Assembly (NCBI RefSeq): GCF_050030965.1 | Contig: NZ_CP188297.1 | Coordinates: 2,294,001 to 2,358,000 of the forward strand | Length of the DNA: 64,000 nucleotides | DNA from: Glutamicibacter sp002979865 | GTDB lineage: Bacteria > Actinomycetota > Actinomycetes > Actinomycetales > Micrococcaceae | Direction of reading: 5' to 3' | Shown here: piece by piece, positions 51,551-60,814 of the stretch | Layout: every line of letters begins with the position of its first letter | Position numbering within the stretch: the first letter of the stretch is position 1 | Notes under the pieces: generated by a model | What the model was told of the DNA's origin: nothing | What the model saw: the letters and a program-made list of their open reading frames with translations, nothing else | Database searches by the model: none | Made by a program: the position numbers and the translations under genes

Positions 51551-51680
51551 GCATTTCTGCCAAAATCACTCACATTCGAATCACAAGCTCCGAGCGAGTT
51601 GGAGGAAACGCCTGCCGGCATTCGCGATGCTTCGCTCTGGCTCTGGAACAATGAGCGCGTAGGGACACCGAGGAGTAAGA

Positions 51681-52499
51681 GTGGGTTCAATGAGGCGCGT
51701 CTGGCAAAACTGGTGGATGCAATTGGTCGCCGGATTGCTGATCACTGCGATCGCGGTGTTGCCGTGGTTATGGATCGGTCAGGAAGACCGCTCAATTCTC
51801 CCGCATGCCAGCGACGACGCCCAAGGGCTGCTGGTGGTTTTCTCCGTGATCACCCTCTGGGGCTGCTGGTTTGCCCGACGCATTGGATATAGCCGCACCG
51901 GCTTTGCCATCGTGACTGCCGTGGGCATGGTCCTGGGACTCTTGGGCCTGGGGTTCCAAGGACTCCACGCATTCGAATCGGGGCTCTTGGACGGGGAACT
52001 CTCCCCAGCTTCGATTCGCCATCTTTGGGTTTTCGGTGGCCTGCTGCTGGTCAGCCAAGCCTGGTATTTCCTGGCCACTAAATTGCGGCTGCCCATAGCG
52101 GTGCTCTTCTATGCAACGCTCACTGTGGGCGTGAGCTATTGGCTGCAGATCATCGCATCGCTCGTTGCGGGCGCCCAGTCGTACTACGTTTACCTTTGGT
52201 ATTCCGGGCCGCTGATCCTCGGCCTCATTTTGGGATTCGTCGGGTTCTCGAGGGTCATGAACTTGCTGATGTGGGTTTTCGCATTGGCTATCCAATGGAT
52301 GATGCCGGCAGTCGTGGAAAGCGCGGCCAGAGTTATTGGATCGAAGACCACTGGCTGGAAGACCGTCGGCTCCTTCTGGGAACAATTCACCGGAAGTGTC
52401 CTGGAAATTCCGTGGCAGGCTCCGCTGCTGGTCAGCTTGGCGACGGCTATGCTTACCAGTGTCATCTTGCTGATTGTTCGCAAGGTGCGGCGGCGCTAG
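51681..52499 (+). CDS. Multi-spanning membrane protein of unknown function
   Basis: A 272-residue protein with about eight hydrophobic helices in pairs, a short basic N-terminus and the C-terminal end VRKVRRR. GTG at 51681 has AGGAG 6 nt upstream; ATG at 51690 is the alternative. I recognise no family. It is a single gene between a hairpin and a convergent pseudogene. Confidence 0.75.
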   Translation: MGSMRRVWQNWWMQLVAGLLITAIAVLPWLWIGQEDRSILPHASDDAQGLLVVFSVITLWGCWFARRIGYSRTGFAIVTAVGMVLGLLGLGFQGLHAFESGLLDGELSPASIRHLWVFGGLLLVSQAWYFLATKLRLPIAVLFYATLTVGVSYWLQIIASLVAGAQSYYVYLWYSGPLILGLILGFVGFSRVMNLLMWVFALAIQWMMPAVVESAARVIGSKTTGWKTVGSFWEQFTGSVLEIPWQAPLLVSLATAMLTSVILLIVRKVRRR

Positions 52500-52515
52500 G
52501 CAAGAGTCCAAGCCG

Positions 52516-52895
52516 CTAGTTAGCCGGTGCTGGCCAAATATCCGCAACGACGCGAACTGCACCCTGGAAGTTCATTGCTGCCAAGGCAGCATCAAAGGCT
52601 TGCGGGCCATCCGTAATGGATTTCTGGAACAACGGCGACCGGGCGCGCCCAGCTCCTCGTAGTTGGCAAGAGTGCGCGCCGGCAGGATCTCCGCTGGATC
52701 GTTGCCCGGAACAGCAGGGTGCAGGGTCCACCACGATTCGCCGACAGCCTCATCGAGCAGCACGGTGCCCAGCCCATCGGTACGTATCGTGGGCTCGATG
52801 AACTGCACGCCCACTGGCAAAACGGTGGTGTTCGCGGAGGTGATTGGAATCAGCTTGCTGGTCAGCTTGCCGTTGCCGTTCCCCGAAGCACCAGT
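52516..52895 (-). pseudogene. Frameshifted remnant of an unidentified gene
   Basis: Two minus-strand frames together read as one protein. Frame A gives TVLPVGVQFIEPTIRTDGLG, TVLLDEAVGESWWTLHPAVPG and RTLANYEELGA; frame B continues SPLFQKSITDGPQAFDAALA and ends FQGAVRVVADIWPAPAN with a stop at 52516. The switch falls around 52640-52655 in a GCGCGCCC run, as expected of a one-base indel. The N-terminal part upstream of about 52895 is also disrupted and no start is seen. The family was not recognised. A sequencing error is possible. Confidence 0.6.
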
Positions 52896-53063
52896 GCTCG
52901 GGCCCATCGGCCAACATAAGCCAAGCATTGGGACATGGCGCAATGCCGCGCAATGCCGCGCTGTGCACGCGGTGGAAGCCGGGGAGCAATCGGCTTCGGC
53001 AGTCAGGGCACTGCTAGTCCGCTCCGAGTATTTCAGGGCCGCCACTCGCCATAGAATAAGACC

Positions 53064-53717
53064 ATGACTGAACTGCGCGATCGCGACCCCGGAGAACTGG
53101 TCCAGCCCATCATCCTGCGAATCGACAAGGAGGATCCGTCGAGCGAGGACGAGGGCCTGTCAGCGGTGGCACGAGCAGCCGTGATTGCCTATCTGCAAGA
53201 TCCGCAGAACCCGGATTGGCAGCAGTGGGCTTCACAGGCCTACGCCAAATCGGTACGCCGGGCTAATCCCAAGATGTTCGCCAAGGTGCTGGAGATGTTC
53301 CCTGAGCAAATGGTCAGCGAAGTGGGCAAGGCCCGAGCCGTTGGCTTGCCTCCATTGCCGGCCGCTGACTTGCCGAAGCTGATTGCCAAGTTGCAGGTCT
53401 CCGGCACGCAGCTTCCAAAAGCGGAGGAAGTCCTGGATGCGCAGATCAGCATCGTGCTGAACAAATCCTTGGACATGTCCACAGGCAAGGCCGCGGCGCA
53501 GGCAGCACACGCGCTGTTCGCCTGGCTGACAGAATCCCCAGCGGAAGAGGTCGAAGCGTGGCTCCACGCCCATGCTCCGGTGGGCATCAAGCACCTGCCG
53601 CGCAGGGAATTCGACCGCTTGTCGCGGCAGGCCGCTGGACCTGTCATCCAGGATGCCGGGCGAACTGAAATCGAACCCGGATCCGTCACCGCTTTCGTCA
53701 TTTCCGAGGCACGCTAG
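53064..53717 (+). CDS. Peptidyl-tRNA hydrolase 2 (PTH2)-domain protein
   Basis: A 217-residue protein. The C-terminal half (about 120-215) is a PTH2 fold: IVLNKSLDMSTGKAAAQAAH and IQDAGRTEIEPGSVTAFVI match the family's lysine/alanine helix and DAGxTxIxPGS motif. The N-terminal about 110 residues are helical with no recognised domain. PTH2 is typical of archaea and eukaryotes; bacterial members occur in actinobacteria besides the usual Pth. It may recycle peptidyl-tRNA or act on another substrate. Confidence 0.8.
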   Translation: MTELRDRDPGELVQPIILRIDKEDPSSEDEGLSAVARAAVIAYLQDPQNPDWQQWASQAYAKSVRRANPKMFAKVLEMFPEQMVSEVGKARAVGLPPLPAADLPKLIAKLQVSGTQLPKAEEVLDAQISIVLNKSLDMSTGKAAAQAAHALFAWLTESPAEEVEAWLHAHAPVGIKHLPRREFDRLSRQAAGPVIQDAGRTEIEPGSVTAFVISEAR

Positions 53718-53862
53718 AACCTTAGAATCCAAGCGCGGTGAAACCGCCATACCTGTGTCATGATTTCCTTGGCGGTAACAGCAATTGTCACCACAGCGGA
53801 TCGCTGTGCACTTCCGTGGGCCGCAGGAAACGGCAATATGCCCTTGCTCGAAAGCACTGACA

Positions 53863-55824
53863 TTGAAATTCTCTAAACGTGTACTGGGCCTGCTGCTGGT
53901 CCTGATGCTGTCCTTCGGGACCGCAACTGGCGCCAGCGCCTCAACGCAGGCACCAGCCGGCCTGGCGCAACTCGCTGCCGCTCCTCCGGCAATTGCCAAG
54001 CAGACCACCACCAACCTGAATTTGCGCAAGTCGCCATCGGTCCGATCCGCGTCGCTGCTAGTCATTCCCAAAGGTGCCAAGCTCCTCGCGTCCAAGGGTT
54101 CATCGGGCTGGGTGCAAGCGAGCTACATGAAGAAGACCGGCTGGGTCTCGGCCAAGTACCTGGCAACGCCGAAAGCGCCGGCGCCGGCAAAGCCCAAGAC
54201 TTCAGCCGTGCGCTATCTGATTTCCTTCCAGCCGGTGCGCAAGAAGGCATCGGCGGCATCCGCGGCCTTGACCGGGGCCATGCGCAAAGCCGAGGTCCAG
54301 CGCCTGGGCGCAACCGGTTCCTGGAGCCGGATCAGAATCGGCAAGATCACCGGTTTCGTGCCCACCAGCCAGCTGTCTACCGCAATGCCCGCGCCGGTGT
54401 ACCGGTATGCGAAAACCGCGCAAGTGCTGCGCAAGTCCGCCTCTGCCAAAGCGGCACGCGTTGCGGGTGTTCCAGCTGGAGCCAAAGTCGAGTGGCTGCG
54501 CACGTCAGGCTCGTGGACCTATGCCATTTCTGCCGGAAAACGCGGCTGGCTGCCGGCCAAGCAGCTGTCGTCGCAACCGGCAGCAACCCGGAAAACGATC
54601 GGGAACCGTTGGCTGATCAGCAGCAGCGTCCTGCGCCAGTCCAATCGCAGCTCATCTCCATCCCTTGGAAGCCTTGCGCCGGGTGAAAAAGTCGGCTTGT
54701 ACGCAACCCGAGGTTCCTGGTCCCAGATCAAGTCCCAGCGCGGCACCGGCTGGGTGCCTAGCACTAGCCTGTCCAGCACCGCCTACAAGCCCGCCAACCC
54801 ATCGGCTCGCTGGATCCTGGCTAATACCGCCCTGCGCGTCGGCGCTTCGGGCTCTGCCAAGTCCCTGGGGACCGTGCCAGCGGGGTCCAAGCTCACCCTG
54901 CACGGCACGTCGAATGGCTGGGCGCGAGTGAAGACTTCCAAGACGATGGGATGGGTTCCATCAAGCGTACTGGTGGCCAAGGCCTACACGCCGCTGAAGC
55001 AGGCCAAGCGCTGGACGACGGCTAATGTGCACCTGCGCTCCGGGTACTCCACCGGCCATAAATCACTGGCGGTCATCTCCAAGGGCCGGCAGGTCAGCGT
55101 CCTGGGAACGGCCAATGGCTGGACGCGAGTTGCCTCAACGCAGGGCACCGGATGGATCAGCAATGGCTATCTTGCTACTAGCAAACCGCAGGCGCCGCGA
55201 CCGGCACCGGCACCGAAAGCCGAATACCGCTGGACCACAACCAACGTGAACCTCCGCGCCGGCGCGGGAATCAGCCACCAGAGCAAAGCCGTGCTGCCAG
55301 CGGGGCAGAAAGTCGCCTACCTGCGCAGCGATTCCGGATGGGCGCAAGTCGCCGCTCCCCAGGCCACCGGCTGGGTCAAGGAAAACTACCTTTCCAAAAA
55401 TGAGCCGGGAACGTTGCAACCCGATGCGCAGCGCGTCATCGCTGCGTTGCAGGGGAAGACCGGCGATACTATCAGCGCCATTCATACCATTCGAAGCGGC
55501 TCTGCCGGGCACAGCTCCGGGAAGGCCGTGGACCTGATGATTCGCGACTACAAGAACAGGCAGCGGGTTGCCCAGGGCAAGAAGCTGGCCCAGTTCCTGC
55601 TGGATAACCGCAGCCAGCTGGGTATCTATTACCTGATCTGGCAAGACCGGATTTGGCTTCCCACGACAGGCTGGACGCCGTATTCCGGATCAGGAAAGTA
55701 CGGAAACCAGTTCACCGGCAATTGGAATGACACCACGATGCATATGGATCACATCCATGTGGAGGTCTACGGCAACTCGGCCACGGGAGGTCCGCTGGAC
55801 TACGGGGCGCTGCGAACCCGCTAA
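53863..55824 (+). CDS. Secreted protein with seven SH3b repeats and a C-terminal metal-site domain
   Basis: A 653-residue exported protein. The start is taken as TTG at 53863, which gives the signal peptide MKFSKRVLGLLLVLMLSFGT; GAAAG lies 8 nt upstream. Seven bacterial SH3 repeats of about 65 residues follow, each with a variant of NLRxxxS...GW...GWV. The final about 130 residues (QRVIAALQGKTGDTISAIHT, HSSGKAVDLM, MHMDHIHVEVYG) form a domain with His/Asp residues suited to a zinc site, common at the ends of actinobacterial cell-wall proteins. It probably binds and perhaps hydrolyses peptidoglycan. Confidence 0.88.
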   Translation: MKFSKRVLGLLLVLMLSFGTATGASASTQAPAGLAQLAAAPPAIAKQTTTNLNLRKSPSVRSASLLVIPKGAKLLASKGSSGWVQASYMKKTGWVSAKYLATPKAPAPAKPKTSAVRYLISFQPVRKKASAASAALTGAMRKAEVQRLGATGSWSRIRIGKITGFVPTSQLSTAMPAPVYRYAKTAQVLRKSASAKAARVAGVPAGAKVEWLRTSGSWTYAISAGKRGWLPAKQLSSQPAATRKTIGNRWLISSSVLRQSNRSSSPSLGSLAPGEKVGLYATRGSWSQIKSQRGTGWVPSTSLSSTAYKPANPSARWILANTALRVGASGSAKSLGTVPAGSKLTLHGTSNGWARVKTSKTMGWVPSSVLVAKAYTPLKQAKRWTTANVHLRSGYSTGHKSLAVISKGRQVSVLGTANGWTRVASTQGTGWISNGYLATSKPQAPRPAPAPKAEYRWTTTNVNLRAGAGISHQSKAVLPAGQKVAYLRSDSGWAQVAAPQATGWVKENYLSKNEPGTLQPDAQRVIAALQGKTGDTISAIHTIRSGSAGHSSGKAVDLMIRDYKNRQRVAQGKKLAQFLLDNRSQLGIYYLIWQDRIWLPTTGWTPYSGSGKYGNQFTGNWNDTTMHMDHIHVEVYGNSATGGPLDYGALRTR

Positions 55825-55902
55825 TCTGCTGCTGTCTGGTGTTTCAGACGAAGATGCGCAGGGGGCATAGCGTACTCGCGGTGTCTCTGGTCAGCTGGAA
55901 CC

Positions 55903-56868
55903 ATGGAGAATTTTAAGCCGGAATTGGCTGTTGACCGGGCAGCGGCTACGTGGAGCGGGCGCAATGACGGTGCCGGCGAGCAGCACCTGAGATGGCATCA
56001 GCAAATCAACCGCAAGGCTGACGACCAGTCCAGCAGGCGGGGACCGGCAGCGCTGCTCGGTTTCGCTTCGGATGCCGGCGTGCTGCGCAACGAGGGCCGG
56101 GCCGGGGCGGCGCAAGGACCACAGGCGCTGCGTGCCGCCTTGGGTTCCCTTGCTATCCACGAGCCACGGCTCCTGATTGATGCTGGTGATGTCGCAGTAT
56201 CTGGCGATGAGCTTGAATCAGGGCAGGAGCGGCTGGCGCAGTCGGTGAGCGCTTTGCTCGGAGGAGGGATGCTTCCAGTCGTGCTCGGCGGCGGCCATGA
56301 AACGGCTTACGGTTCGTTCAACGGCCTTTTCCGGCATTGCAGCCAAGAGCCTGGAACTCGGCTGGGCATCTTGAATCTGGATGCGCATTTCGATCTGCGC
56401 AGTGCTCCGCGGCGGAGCAGCGGCACTCCTTTCCTGGATATTGCCAAGGACCTGCAGGCGGCGGGACAAGATTTCAACTATGCCGTGGTGGGCATCAGCA
56501 AACCGAACAATACCCGGGTCCTCTTCGAGCAGGCCCGCGCCCTGGAAGTGCGCTACCTGCTTGACGAGCAGTGCACTGCCGGGCAGCTGCCTTCCGTCCT
56601 GGCCTTCGTTGCCGACTTCATGGAGAGCGTAGACAAGCTGTACCTGACCATTGACCTGGATGTGCTTCCTGCCTCGGTCGCCCCCGGGGTTAGCGCCCCT
56701 GCCGGATTCGGGGTGCCGCTGGAAGTAATCCACGGGGTCTGCGCGATGCTGGCGCGCAGTGACAAGCTGGCGCTGGTCGATGTTGTCGAATTGAATCCAT
56801 CATTGGATATTGACGGAAGAACGGCCCGCACCGCAGCCAGGCTGGTTAATACCCTGCTGGGGGTCTGA
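55903..56868 (+). CDS. hutG: Formimidoylglutamase (arginase/ureohydrolase family)
   Basis: A 321-residue binuclear manganese hydrolase. Metal ligands are His132 (GGGHET), Asp160/His162/Asp164 (NLDAHFDLR) and the aspartates of LTIDLDVLP. FNYAVVGISKPNNT and DVVELNPSLDIDGRTA fit the formimidoylglutamase branch, which hydrolyses N-formimino-L-glutamate to glutamate and formamide in histidine degradation. No other hut gene is in the window, so agmatinase-type activity remains possible. It precedes a Mn-type importer, which would supply its cofactor; that link is only suggestive. Confidence 0.82.
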   Translation: MENFKPELAVDRAAATWSGRNDGAGEQHLRWHQQINRKADDQSSRRGPAALLGFASDAGVLRNEGRAGAAQGPQALRAALGSLAIHEPRLLIDAGDVAVSGDELESGQERLAQSVSALLGGGMLPVVLGGGHETAYGSFNGLFRHCSQEPGTRLGILNLDAHFDLRSAPRRSSGTPFLDIAKDLQAAGQDFNYAVVGISKPNNTRVLFEQARALEVRYLLDEQCTAGQLPSVLAFVADFMESVDKLYLTIDLDVLPASVAPGVSAPAGFGVPLEVIHGVCAMLARSDKLALVDVVELNPSLDIDGRTARTAARLVNTLLGV

Positions 56869-56903
56869 TGCAGTAGGGCGCACCGAAATCTGCCGACGCG
56901 AAC

Positions 56904-56948
56904 TTGCAATGTTCGACCCCTCAAACATTATGATTGAGGGGGACGAAC
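56904..56948 (+). promoter_or_regulatory. Promoter and palindromic operator of the Mn-type ABC importer
   Basis: TTGCAA (56904-56909) and CATTAT (56926-56931) form a promoter with a 16-bp spacer. Around the -10 lies CCCCTCAA (56917-56924)-N9-TTGAGGGG (56934-56941), flanked further by GTTCG (56911-56915) and CGAAC (56944-56948). This is a good candidate for the DtxR/MntR-type repressor at 61016, though it could also act as the hutG terminator. Confidence 0.55.
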
Positions 56949-56981
56949 TAATCGTCATGGCGAGATTTGGAATGGTGTGCA

Positions 56982-57938
56982 ATGGTGCGAACCCTCAAGC
57001 CCCGATCACGTGCGGGGCAACGCGCAGGCTGGCTGGCTGCTGGCTTGGCATGCCTGTTCGCGCTCGCTGGATGCGGCGGTAGCCAAAGTGCCGTGCCCGC
57101 CGACAGCCAAGACCACCGGCCGGTGGTGCTGACAACCTTCACGGTCCTGCAGGACATCGCCCAGAATGTCGCAGGCGATCACCTGCGCGTTGAATCAATT
57201 ACCCGTCTTGGTGCGGAGATCCACGGTTACGAACCTACCCCTGATGATCTGCGCCGGGCATCGCATGCGGACCTGATTCTCGATAACGGGCTGAACCTCG
57301 AAGCCTGGTTCCAGCAATTCGTCGAAGGCAATGACGCTCCGCATGCCACCGTCAGCCAAGGGATCAAGGCCATCGATATCGTCCAGGAAGAAGGTGCGGG
57401 AAAGCCCAATCCGCATGCGTGGATGAGCCCATTGAACGTGAAAATCTACGTGGACCGCATGGCAGATGCATTTACCGAACTGGACCCGGCCAATGCGCGC
57501 GACTACCGGGACAACGCCAAGGCCTACCAAGCCGAACTGCAAAAGGTCCACGACGAGCTCGAAGCGGCACTGGCAGAAATCCCCGAACGCCAGCGGGTAC
57601 TGGTGACCTGCGAAGGGGCCTTCAGCTATCTGGCCCGGGATACCGCCATGGCCGAAAAGTATCTCTGGGCCGTCAACGCGGAATCGCAGGCTACGCCGCG
57701 CAAGGTCGCCGCGGCGATTGACTTTGTCAGGGAAAACGATGTTCCTGCGGTCTTCTGCGAATCCACGGTCTCCGATGCGGCCATGCAACGAGTCGTCGAA
57801 TCCACCGATGCCTCCTATGGCGGAACGCTCTATGTGGACTCGCTATCCGAGCCTGGTGGTCCAGTACCCAGCTACCTGGACCTGATCTCGCATGACACCA
57901 GAACCATCGCCCGTGCCTTGAAAGGCGGAACACCATGA
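56982..57938 (+). CDS. Metal ABC transporter substrate-binding lipoprotein, Mn/Fe type
   Basis: A 318-residue cluster A-I binding protein with lipobox LAGC (Cys31). Ligands match the PsaA/MntC set: His81 (GAEIHGYEPTP), His145 (NPHAWMSP), Glu234 (NAESQATP) and Asp286 (YVDSL). The His-rich loop of zinc-specific ZnuA is missing, which favours manganese (or iron). ATG at 56982 is chosen; upstream in-frame TTG at 56967 is weaker. It starts a three-gene operon, with an ATGA overlap to the ATPase. Confidence 0.9.
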   Translation: MVRTLKPRSRAGQRAGWLAAGLACLFALAGCGGSQSAVPADSQDHRPVVLTTFTVLQDIAQNVAGDHLRVESITRLGAEIHGYEPTPDDLRRASHADLILDNGLNLEAWFQQFVEGNDAPHATVSQGIKAIDIVQEEGAGKPNPHAWMSPLNVKIYVDRMADAFTELDPANARDYRDNAKAYQAELQKVHDELEAALAEIPERQRVLVTCEGAFSYLARDTAMAEKYLWAVNAESQATPRKVAAAIDFVRENDVPAVFCESTVSDAAMQRVVESTDASYGGTLYVDSLSEPGGPVPSYLDLISHDTRTIARALKGGTP

Positions 57939-58690
57939 ACGCGAAGCCCAGCGATGCCCTCGCAATTGATGTGTCGGCCGCGACCGTCCACTACGGCCCC
58001 GTGCTGGCCCTGGACCATGCCTCCTTGCAGTTGGGCCGCGGTCGGGTCTGCGGCCTGGTCGGGATGAACGGCTCGGGCAAATCCACGCTGTTCAAAACCA
58101 TCATGGGGCAGATCAAGCCCGACACCGGCAGCGTGCGCATCAACGGCACCGACCCGCTGCAAGCTCGGAAAAGCGGGCAGCTTGCCTACGTGCCGCAAAG
58201 CGAAGCCGTGGATTGGAACTTCCCGATCTCGGTGCGTGAAGTGGTGATGACCGGGCGCTACGGGCAAATGGGATGGACCAGGAGAGCCAGGAAGAGGGAC
58301 CACGCCGCCGTGGATGAAGCCCTCGAACGGGTGGAGCTGGCCAGTTTTGCCAACCGGCAAATCGGCCAGCTCTCCGGAGGACAGAAGAAGCGTGCCTTCG
58401 TCGCCCGATGCATTGCCCAGGGCGCCAATATCATGCTGCTCGATGAGCCTTTCGCAGGCGTGGATAAACGCAGCGAAGCAACGATCACCAAGCTGTTGCG
58501 CGAAGTTGCTGATGAAGGCGGCAGCGTGCTGATTTCCACCCACGACCTGCACGCGCTTCCGGAACTTGCCGATGAAGCGGTGCTCCTGATGCGCAAGGTG
58601 CTGATGCATGGACATCCGGATCTCGTGCTGCAGGCGGAAAACCTGGCCCTGGCCTTCGGGCTGGATCCCATGAAGCGAGGCGGGGAATGA
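57935..58690 (+). CDS. Metal ABC transporter ATP-binding protein
   Basis: A 251-residue ABC ATPase: Walker A GMNGSGKST, Q-loop YVPQSEAVDWNFP (the family-3.A.1.15 form), signature LSGGQKKRAFVARCI, Walker B ANIMLLDEPFAGVD, and the H-loop STHDLHALPE. It overlaps the genes before and after by 4 nt (ATGA both times), so the operon is translationally coupled. Confidence 0.94.
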   Translation: MNAKPSDALAIDVSAATVHYGPVLALDHASLQLGRGRVCGLVGMNGSGKSTLFKTIMGQIKPDTGSVRINGTDPLQARKSGQLAYVPQSEAVDWNFPISVREVVMTGRYGQMGWTRRARKRDHAAVDEALERVELASFANRQIGQLSGGQKKRAFVARCIAQGANIMLLDEPFAGVDKRSEATITKLLREVADEGGSVLISTHDLHALPELADEAVLLMRKVLMHGHPDLVLQAENLALAFGLDPMKRGGE

Positions 58691-59562
58691 ACCTCATTGA
58701 ATTGCTAGCTGAGCCGCTGGGCTACACCTTCATGGTGCGCGCCCTGCTGGTTACGATCATCGCCGCCGTACTGTGCGCGGTCCTGTCCTGCTGGCTGGTC
58801 CTCATTGGCTGGTCGCTGATGGGCGATGCAGTCTCGCATGCGGTCTTGCCCGGAGTCGTGCTGGCCTACATCGTGGGTGCTCCCTTTGCCCTGGGTGCCC
58901 TGGTCTTCGGATTCCTCGCGGTGGCCCTGATCGGGGGAGTCCGAGACACCACCAAGCTCAAGGAAGATGCTGCCATTGGCATCGTCTTCACCACGCTCTT
59001 CTCCATCGGGCTGGTGCTGGTCTCGGTCACGCCGAGCCATGTGGATCTAAACCACATCATCTTCGGCAATTTGCTGGGCGTCTCGGCCAATGACCTGTGG
59101 CAGGTCCTGGTGCTTGGCGCGATCACCTTCGCCATCCTGATTCTCAAGCGCAAGGACTTCACCCTCTATGCCTTTGACCAAACGCACGCACATGCCTTGG
59201 GGATGAGCCCGCGGATCATCGGTGCGGTGCTCCTGGGGCTATTGGCCATGACCTCTGTTGTGGCTTTGCAGGCGGTGGGCGTCATCCTGGTAGTTGCCAT
59301 GCTGATCATCCCCGGCGCCACGGCCTACCTGTTGACCGATCGATTCGGGAAGATGCTTCTGATCGCACCGATCCTCGCAGCCTGTGCAGGAATCCTGGGG
59401 GTCTACATGAGCTATTACCTCGATGCATCAACCGGCGGAATGGTGGTTCTGGCCCAGGCGGCGATTTTTGGAATTGCCTATCTGTTCAGTCCGAAGCAAG
59501 GACTCATTGCCACCCGGCTGGCCAGCAAGGGGCGGCGCAAGGCGCTTGCGGCGAACGCGTAG
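58687..59562 (+). CDS. Metal ABC transporter permease
   Basis: A 291-residue ABC-3 family membrane protein with about eight helices; GDAVSHAVLPGVVLAYI and EDAAIGIVFTTLFSIGLVLV are typical of Mn/Zn/Fe permeases. It is the last gene of the operon. The 289 bp after it contain no gene or clear terminator that I could find. Confidence 0.93.
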   Translation: MNLIELLAEPLGYTFMVRALLVTIIAAVLCAVLSCWLVLIGWSLMGDAVSHAVLPGVVLAYIVGAPFALGALVFGFLAVALIGGVRDTTKLKEDAAIGIVFTTLFSIGLVLVSVTPSHVDLNHIIFGNLLGVSANDLWQVLVLGAITFAILILKRKDFTLYAFDQTHAHALGMSPRIIGAVLLGLLAMTSVVALQAVGVILVVAMLIIPGATAYLLTDRFGKMLLIAPILAACAGILGVYMSYYLDASTGGMVVLAQAAIFGIAYLFSPKQGLIATRLASKGRRKALAANA

Positions 59563-59851
59563 AAGGCGGTGGCAAGTTTCCCGCAGCTGAAAGGAAAATG
59601 GCGTGTGAGACGTGCGCTCGCCGGCGACAGCTGATGGGCAATGGATGCACGCATCAGCGAATCAGCGTACTTCCCATGGCCGGCAACGCTGCGGCAGGTC
59701 CTCTCGATTCATGGCTGGATCCGGATCCGGGCGATCCGGCGCATGGCTTGAACCTCCACCCGACCACCCTGCTAACTGGAAGGGCGCTGCCCTGCGCTGC
59801 GCCCGGATGGGCAGCTGAATCAGTTGGCTCGATCGGGACCTGCAAGCGGCA

Positions 59852-60814
59852 TTAGGCGCGCCAGCGCAGTTTGCCCTTGGCGTCGGTCTTGCAGGTGTAG
59901 AGCTTGCCGGCCTTGGACTTGCCGCGCTTTCCCTTGTCTGCCTGCTTGCAGTAAGCGCCCGGATGCACGGTGCCCTTGACCACGGAAGGAGCCTTGTGCA
60001 CGTCCTTCTTCGGTGATGCCTTGGGCTTGGAACCGGCAGGCTTGATCGTGGTGACTTTCGCGGCCTTCTGGTTGCGGCAGCTCTTGAGCACTTTGGCCAT
60101 GGCCTGCTTTTCGGCTTTGGTGACCGACAGCGCGTACTTCTTCTTGACGCTGATCTGGGTGGCTACGTACTGGCATCGGAAGGACTTGTTCTTGGGGAGC
60201 CATTCAGCTGTGTTCTTATCGCCCTTTTGGCGATTGGCAGAGGCATCAGCGGCCATCAAATTCAGCGGGTCGTTAGCCAGAGCCTGGCGCTGGGCCTGGG
60301 AAAGCTTCTGGCCGCCGGAGATCCACGCGTTCTTCAGGGAAACCACGTGGTCAATGTCGACGCTGCCTGACTTGACCTTCCAGTTGATCCTCTTGCCGGT
60401 GTAGCTGTCATGCAACGTGCCCGAAGCTAGGGTGCACTTCTTGCGGTCCTTGAACTTCACCTTGGACATGTCCCGGGACAAGGTGTCCTGGCGTTCATCG
60501 CATTTGTCCTTGTCGAAGTTCTTCCACCCATTGCCGAACTTCTTGTTCCGGTTGTACCCAGTGGCGGCCGCCTTGCCCTTTACCGGCAGGGTCTTGAGCA
60601 TTGCGGTGGCCTTGGGGCCCTTGAGCTTCGCCCCGGGAAGGACCTTCTTGCTGCTGGTGGCAGCCCGTTCAACCAGCAATGGCCGATCTGTTGCCAGCAG
60701 GTCTTCAACCGGTGCGGGATCCATCCCGGTAAGTGCCGAAGGTTCTGCCGGTGCGCTGCATCCAGCGAGCACCAAAACTGCAGCGCAGAGCGCAGCAATG
60801 AGTTTTCTTGGCAA
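59852..60814 (-). CDS. Secreted HNH-family (DUF1524) nuclease, lipoprotein
   Basis: A 320-residue protein. TTG at 60814 is the likely start (GAAAG 7 nt upstream, signal peptide LPRKLIAALCAAVLVLAGC with lipobox). The DUF1524/HNH core is CDERQDTLSRDM, SGSVDIDHVVSLKNAW and LNLMAADASANRQKGDKNTA, containing the Asp-His pair and Asn/Asp ligands of bacterial extracellular DNases. A basic C-terminal tail ends in a Cys-containing repeat-like unit (AYCKQADKGKRGK, YTCKTDAKGKLRWRA). It probably degrades environmental DNA at the cell surface. Confidence 0.87.
   Translation of the reverse strand: MPRKLIAALCAAVLVLAGCSAPAEPSALTGMDPAPVEDLLATDRPLLVERAATSSKKVLPGAKLKGPKATAMLKTLPVKGKAAATGYNRNKKFGNGWKNFDKDKCDERQDTLSRDMSKVKFKDRKKCTLASGTLHDSYTGKRINWKVKSGSVDIDHVVSLKNAWISGGQKLSQAQRQALANDPLNLMAADASANRQKGDKNTAEWLPKNKSFRCQYVATQISVKKKYALSVTKAEKQAMAKVLKSCRNQKAAKVTTIKPAGSKPKASPKKDVHKAPSVVKGTVHPGAYCKQADKGKRGKSKAGKLYTCKTDAKGKLRWRA

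Larger units (their letters stand above)
51224..51680. other. Intergenic region with a possible small ORF and a long hairpin
   Basis: A 457-bp gap, AT-rich near 51240-51340. It contains a 24-codon frame (51359-51433) and an imperfect 22-bp inverted repeat CCAGATGGC...GCCATCTGG (51499-51520 with 51529-51550) that looks like a terminator for whatever is transcribed before it. No other gene is visible. Confidence 0.5.

Noticed and set aside
52930..52965. Short tandem repeat (GCAATGCCGC units)
   Set aside because: Only two copies, inside degraded sequence upstream of the pseudogene; not evidence for a functional repeat.
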